Origin: CAYJRR01 sp964372275 [NCBI: uncultured bacterium]
GTDB lineage: Bacteria; CAYJRR01
Length of the DNA stretch: 6,504 nucleotides
Direction: 5' to 3'
Assembly (NCBI GenBank): GCA_964372275.1
Contig: CAYJRR010000184.1
Coordinates: forward strand, 1-6,504
Positions 5,742-6,504 of the stretch are shown piece by piece. The first letter of the stretch is position 1, and each line of letters begins with the position of its first letter. Position numbers and translations under genes: made by a program. Below the pieces are notes generated by a model. The model did not search any database and was not told the DNA's origin. It was given only the letters and a program-made list of their open reading frames with translations.

Positions 5742-6504
5742 CGTCCGCGCTCTCGAGCTGCCGGTAGATCGTGCGCGCCGCGATCTTCAGCAGGCGGGCG
5801 GCGAGCTCCTTGTCACCGTTCACCTGTTTCAACGTCTCCAGGATCGCCGTCCGCTTGATCTCGGCCAGTGGCGTCCCGATGGGAAAGGTAAGGGTCCGTG
5901 ACGGGGCCGCCGCCCCCCCGCCGGCGCCGGGCGACGAGGCGAGCGGCAGGTCGGCCGCCCCGATCGTCTCGCCTCGGCTCAGGACGACGGCGCGCTCGAT
6001 CGCGTGCTCCAGCTCGCGGACGTTCCCCGGCCAGCGGTGGCGCGCGAGCGCCGCGAGCGCCTCCGCGGTGAAACCGCGCAGCGCCTTCCCGTTCTTCGCC
6101 GCGTGCCGTCGCAGGAACAGCTCCGCCAGGAACGGCACGTCCTCGGGCCGGTCGCGGAGCGGCGGGACGTGGATCCGGATGACGTTCAGCCGCCACCACA
6201 GGTCCTCGCGGAAGCGTTTCTCGGCGATCAGCGCCGGGAGATTGGCGTTGGTGGCGGCGACCACGCGGACGTCGACCTTGGTCGGCCGGGTGCTCCCCAG
6301 GCGATCGACCTCGCCGTCCTGCAACACGCGCAACAGCTTCGCCTGGACCGGAAGCGCCAGCTCCCCGACCTCGTCGAGAAACAGCGTGCCGCCGTCCGCG
6401 AGCTCGAACCGCCCAGGCTTTCGCGCCACGGCGCCGGTGAAGGCACCGCGCTCGTACCCGAACAGCTCGCTCTCGATCAGCGTGTCGGGGATCGCCGCGC
6501 AGTT
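5728..6504 (-). CDS. sigma-54-dependent NtrC-family activator (5' part outside window)
   Basis: Enhancer-binding AAA+ ATPase that remodels sigma-54 RNA polymerase at its target promoter. Only the last 258 codons are present, open to the window edge. Reading begins inside the AAA+ domain with [18 protein letters not shown], just past where Walker A would be. The sigma-54 contact loop GAFTGA is encoded at 6447-6430, and Walker [12 protein letters not shown] (Asp-Glu at about 6375-6370) follows. Sensor [13 protein letters not shown], the arginine-finger region [13 protein letters not shown] with [11 protein letters not shown], and sensor [22 protein letters not shown] are all intact. A Gly/Ala linker leads to [18 protein letters not shown] and a Fis-type helix-turn-helix, [20 protein letters not shown], near the C-terminus (ends ADDGET, TAG at 5730-5728). 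Whether the missing N-terminus is a receiver, PAS or GAF domain cannot be seen, so calling it a response regulator would be a guess. Control of the downstream gsp genes is inferred from position only. Confidence 0.95.
   Translation of the reverse strand, partial: NCAAIPDTLIESELFGYERGAFTGAVARKPGRFELADGGTLFLDEVGELALPVQAKLLRVLQDGEVDRLGSTRPTKVDVRVVAATNANLPALIAEKRFREDLWWRLNVIRIHVPPLRDRPEDVPFLAELFLRRHAAKNGKALRGFTAEALAALARHRWPGNVRELEHAIERAVVLSRGETIGAADLPLASSPGAGGGAAAPSRTLTFPIGTPLAEIKRTAILETLKQVNGDKELAARLLKIAARTIYRQLESADDGET

Noticed and set aside
5415-5900. Shared TLTFP segment in the activator C-terminus and the small protein, suggesting a duplication
   Set aside because: The match is about five residues plus a few hydrophobic positions. 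It sits before the HTH in one protein and after it in the other, so coincidence is more likely.

Overview
The window is a strongly GC-rich piece of a bacterial chromosome. All five supportable genes lie on the minus strand, so the biological order runs from high to low coordinates. It holds the front of a type II secretion system (T2SS, general secretion pathway) locus: gspC, gspD and gspE, preceded by the 3' end of a sigma-54-dependent activator gene and a small gene of unknown function. The organism is a diderm, because a secretin needs an outer membrane. GC-rich coding, the gspC-gspD-gspE order, a GspC with a C-terminal PDZ domain and an adjacent NtrC-type activator would fit a lineage once grouped as Deltaproteobacteria (Myxococcota, Desulfobacterota, Binatota or relatives). 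That assignment is inference from gene content and protein style, not a database match.

Layout in transcription order: (1) 6504-5728, the C-terminal 258 codons of an NtrC-family activator, with the GAFTGA loop, Walker B, arginine-finger region and Fis-type helix-turn-helix. (2) 5741-5349, a 130-codon basic protein overlapping the activator by 14 bp, with a probable compact helix-turn-helix in its second half. (3) 5348-5157, a 192-bp gap with two identical 14-bp repeats, each holding a perfect 11-bp palindrome, centred 41 bp apart, followed by a possible -10 element. (4) 5156-4200, gspC (inner-membrane clamp with HR and PDZ domains). (5) 4203-1381, gspD (outer-membrane secretin), joined to gspC by an ATGA overlap. 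(6) 1376-1, gspE (cytoplasmic assembly ATPase), 4 bp after gspD and cut by the window edge; gspF and the pseudopilin genes would be expected beyond it.

Together, GspE hydrolyses ATP at the inner-membrane base, GspC links the inner-membrane platform to the periplasmic N-domains of GspD, and GspD forms the outer-membrane gate. The activator, the small HTH-like protein and the paired palindromes form a plausible local control module for the operon. Most of the window is a recognisable conserved machine. The least explained parts are the small gene, the paired operator-like sites, and the low-complexity insertions and tail of GspD.
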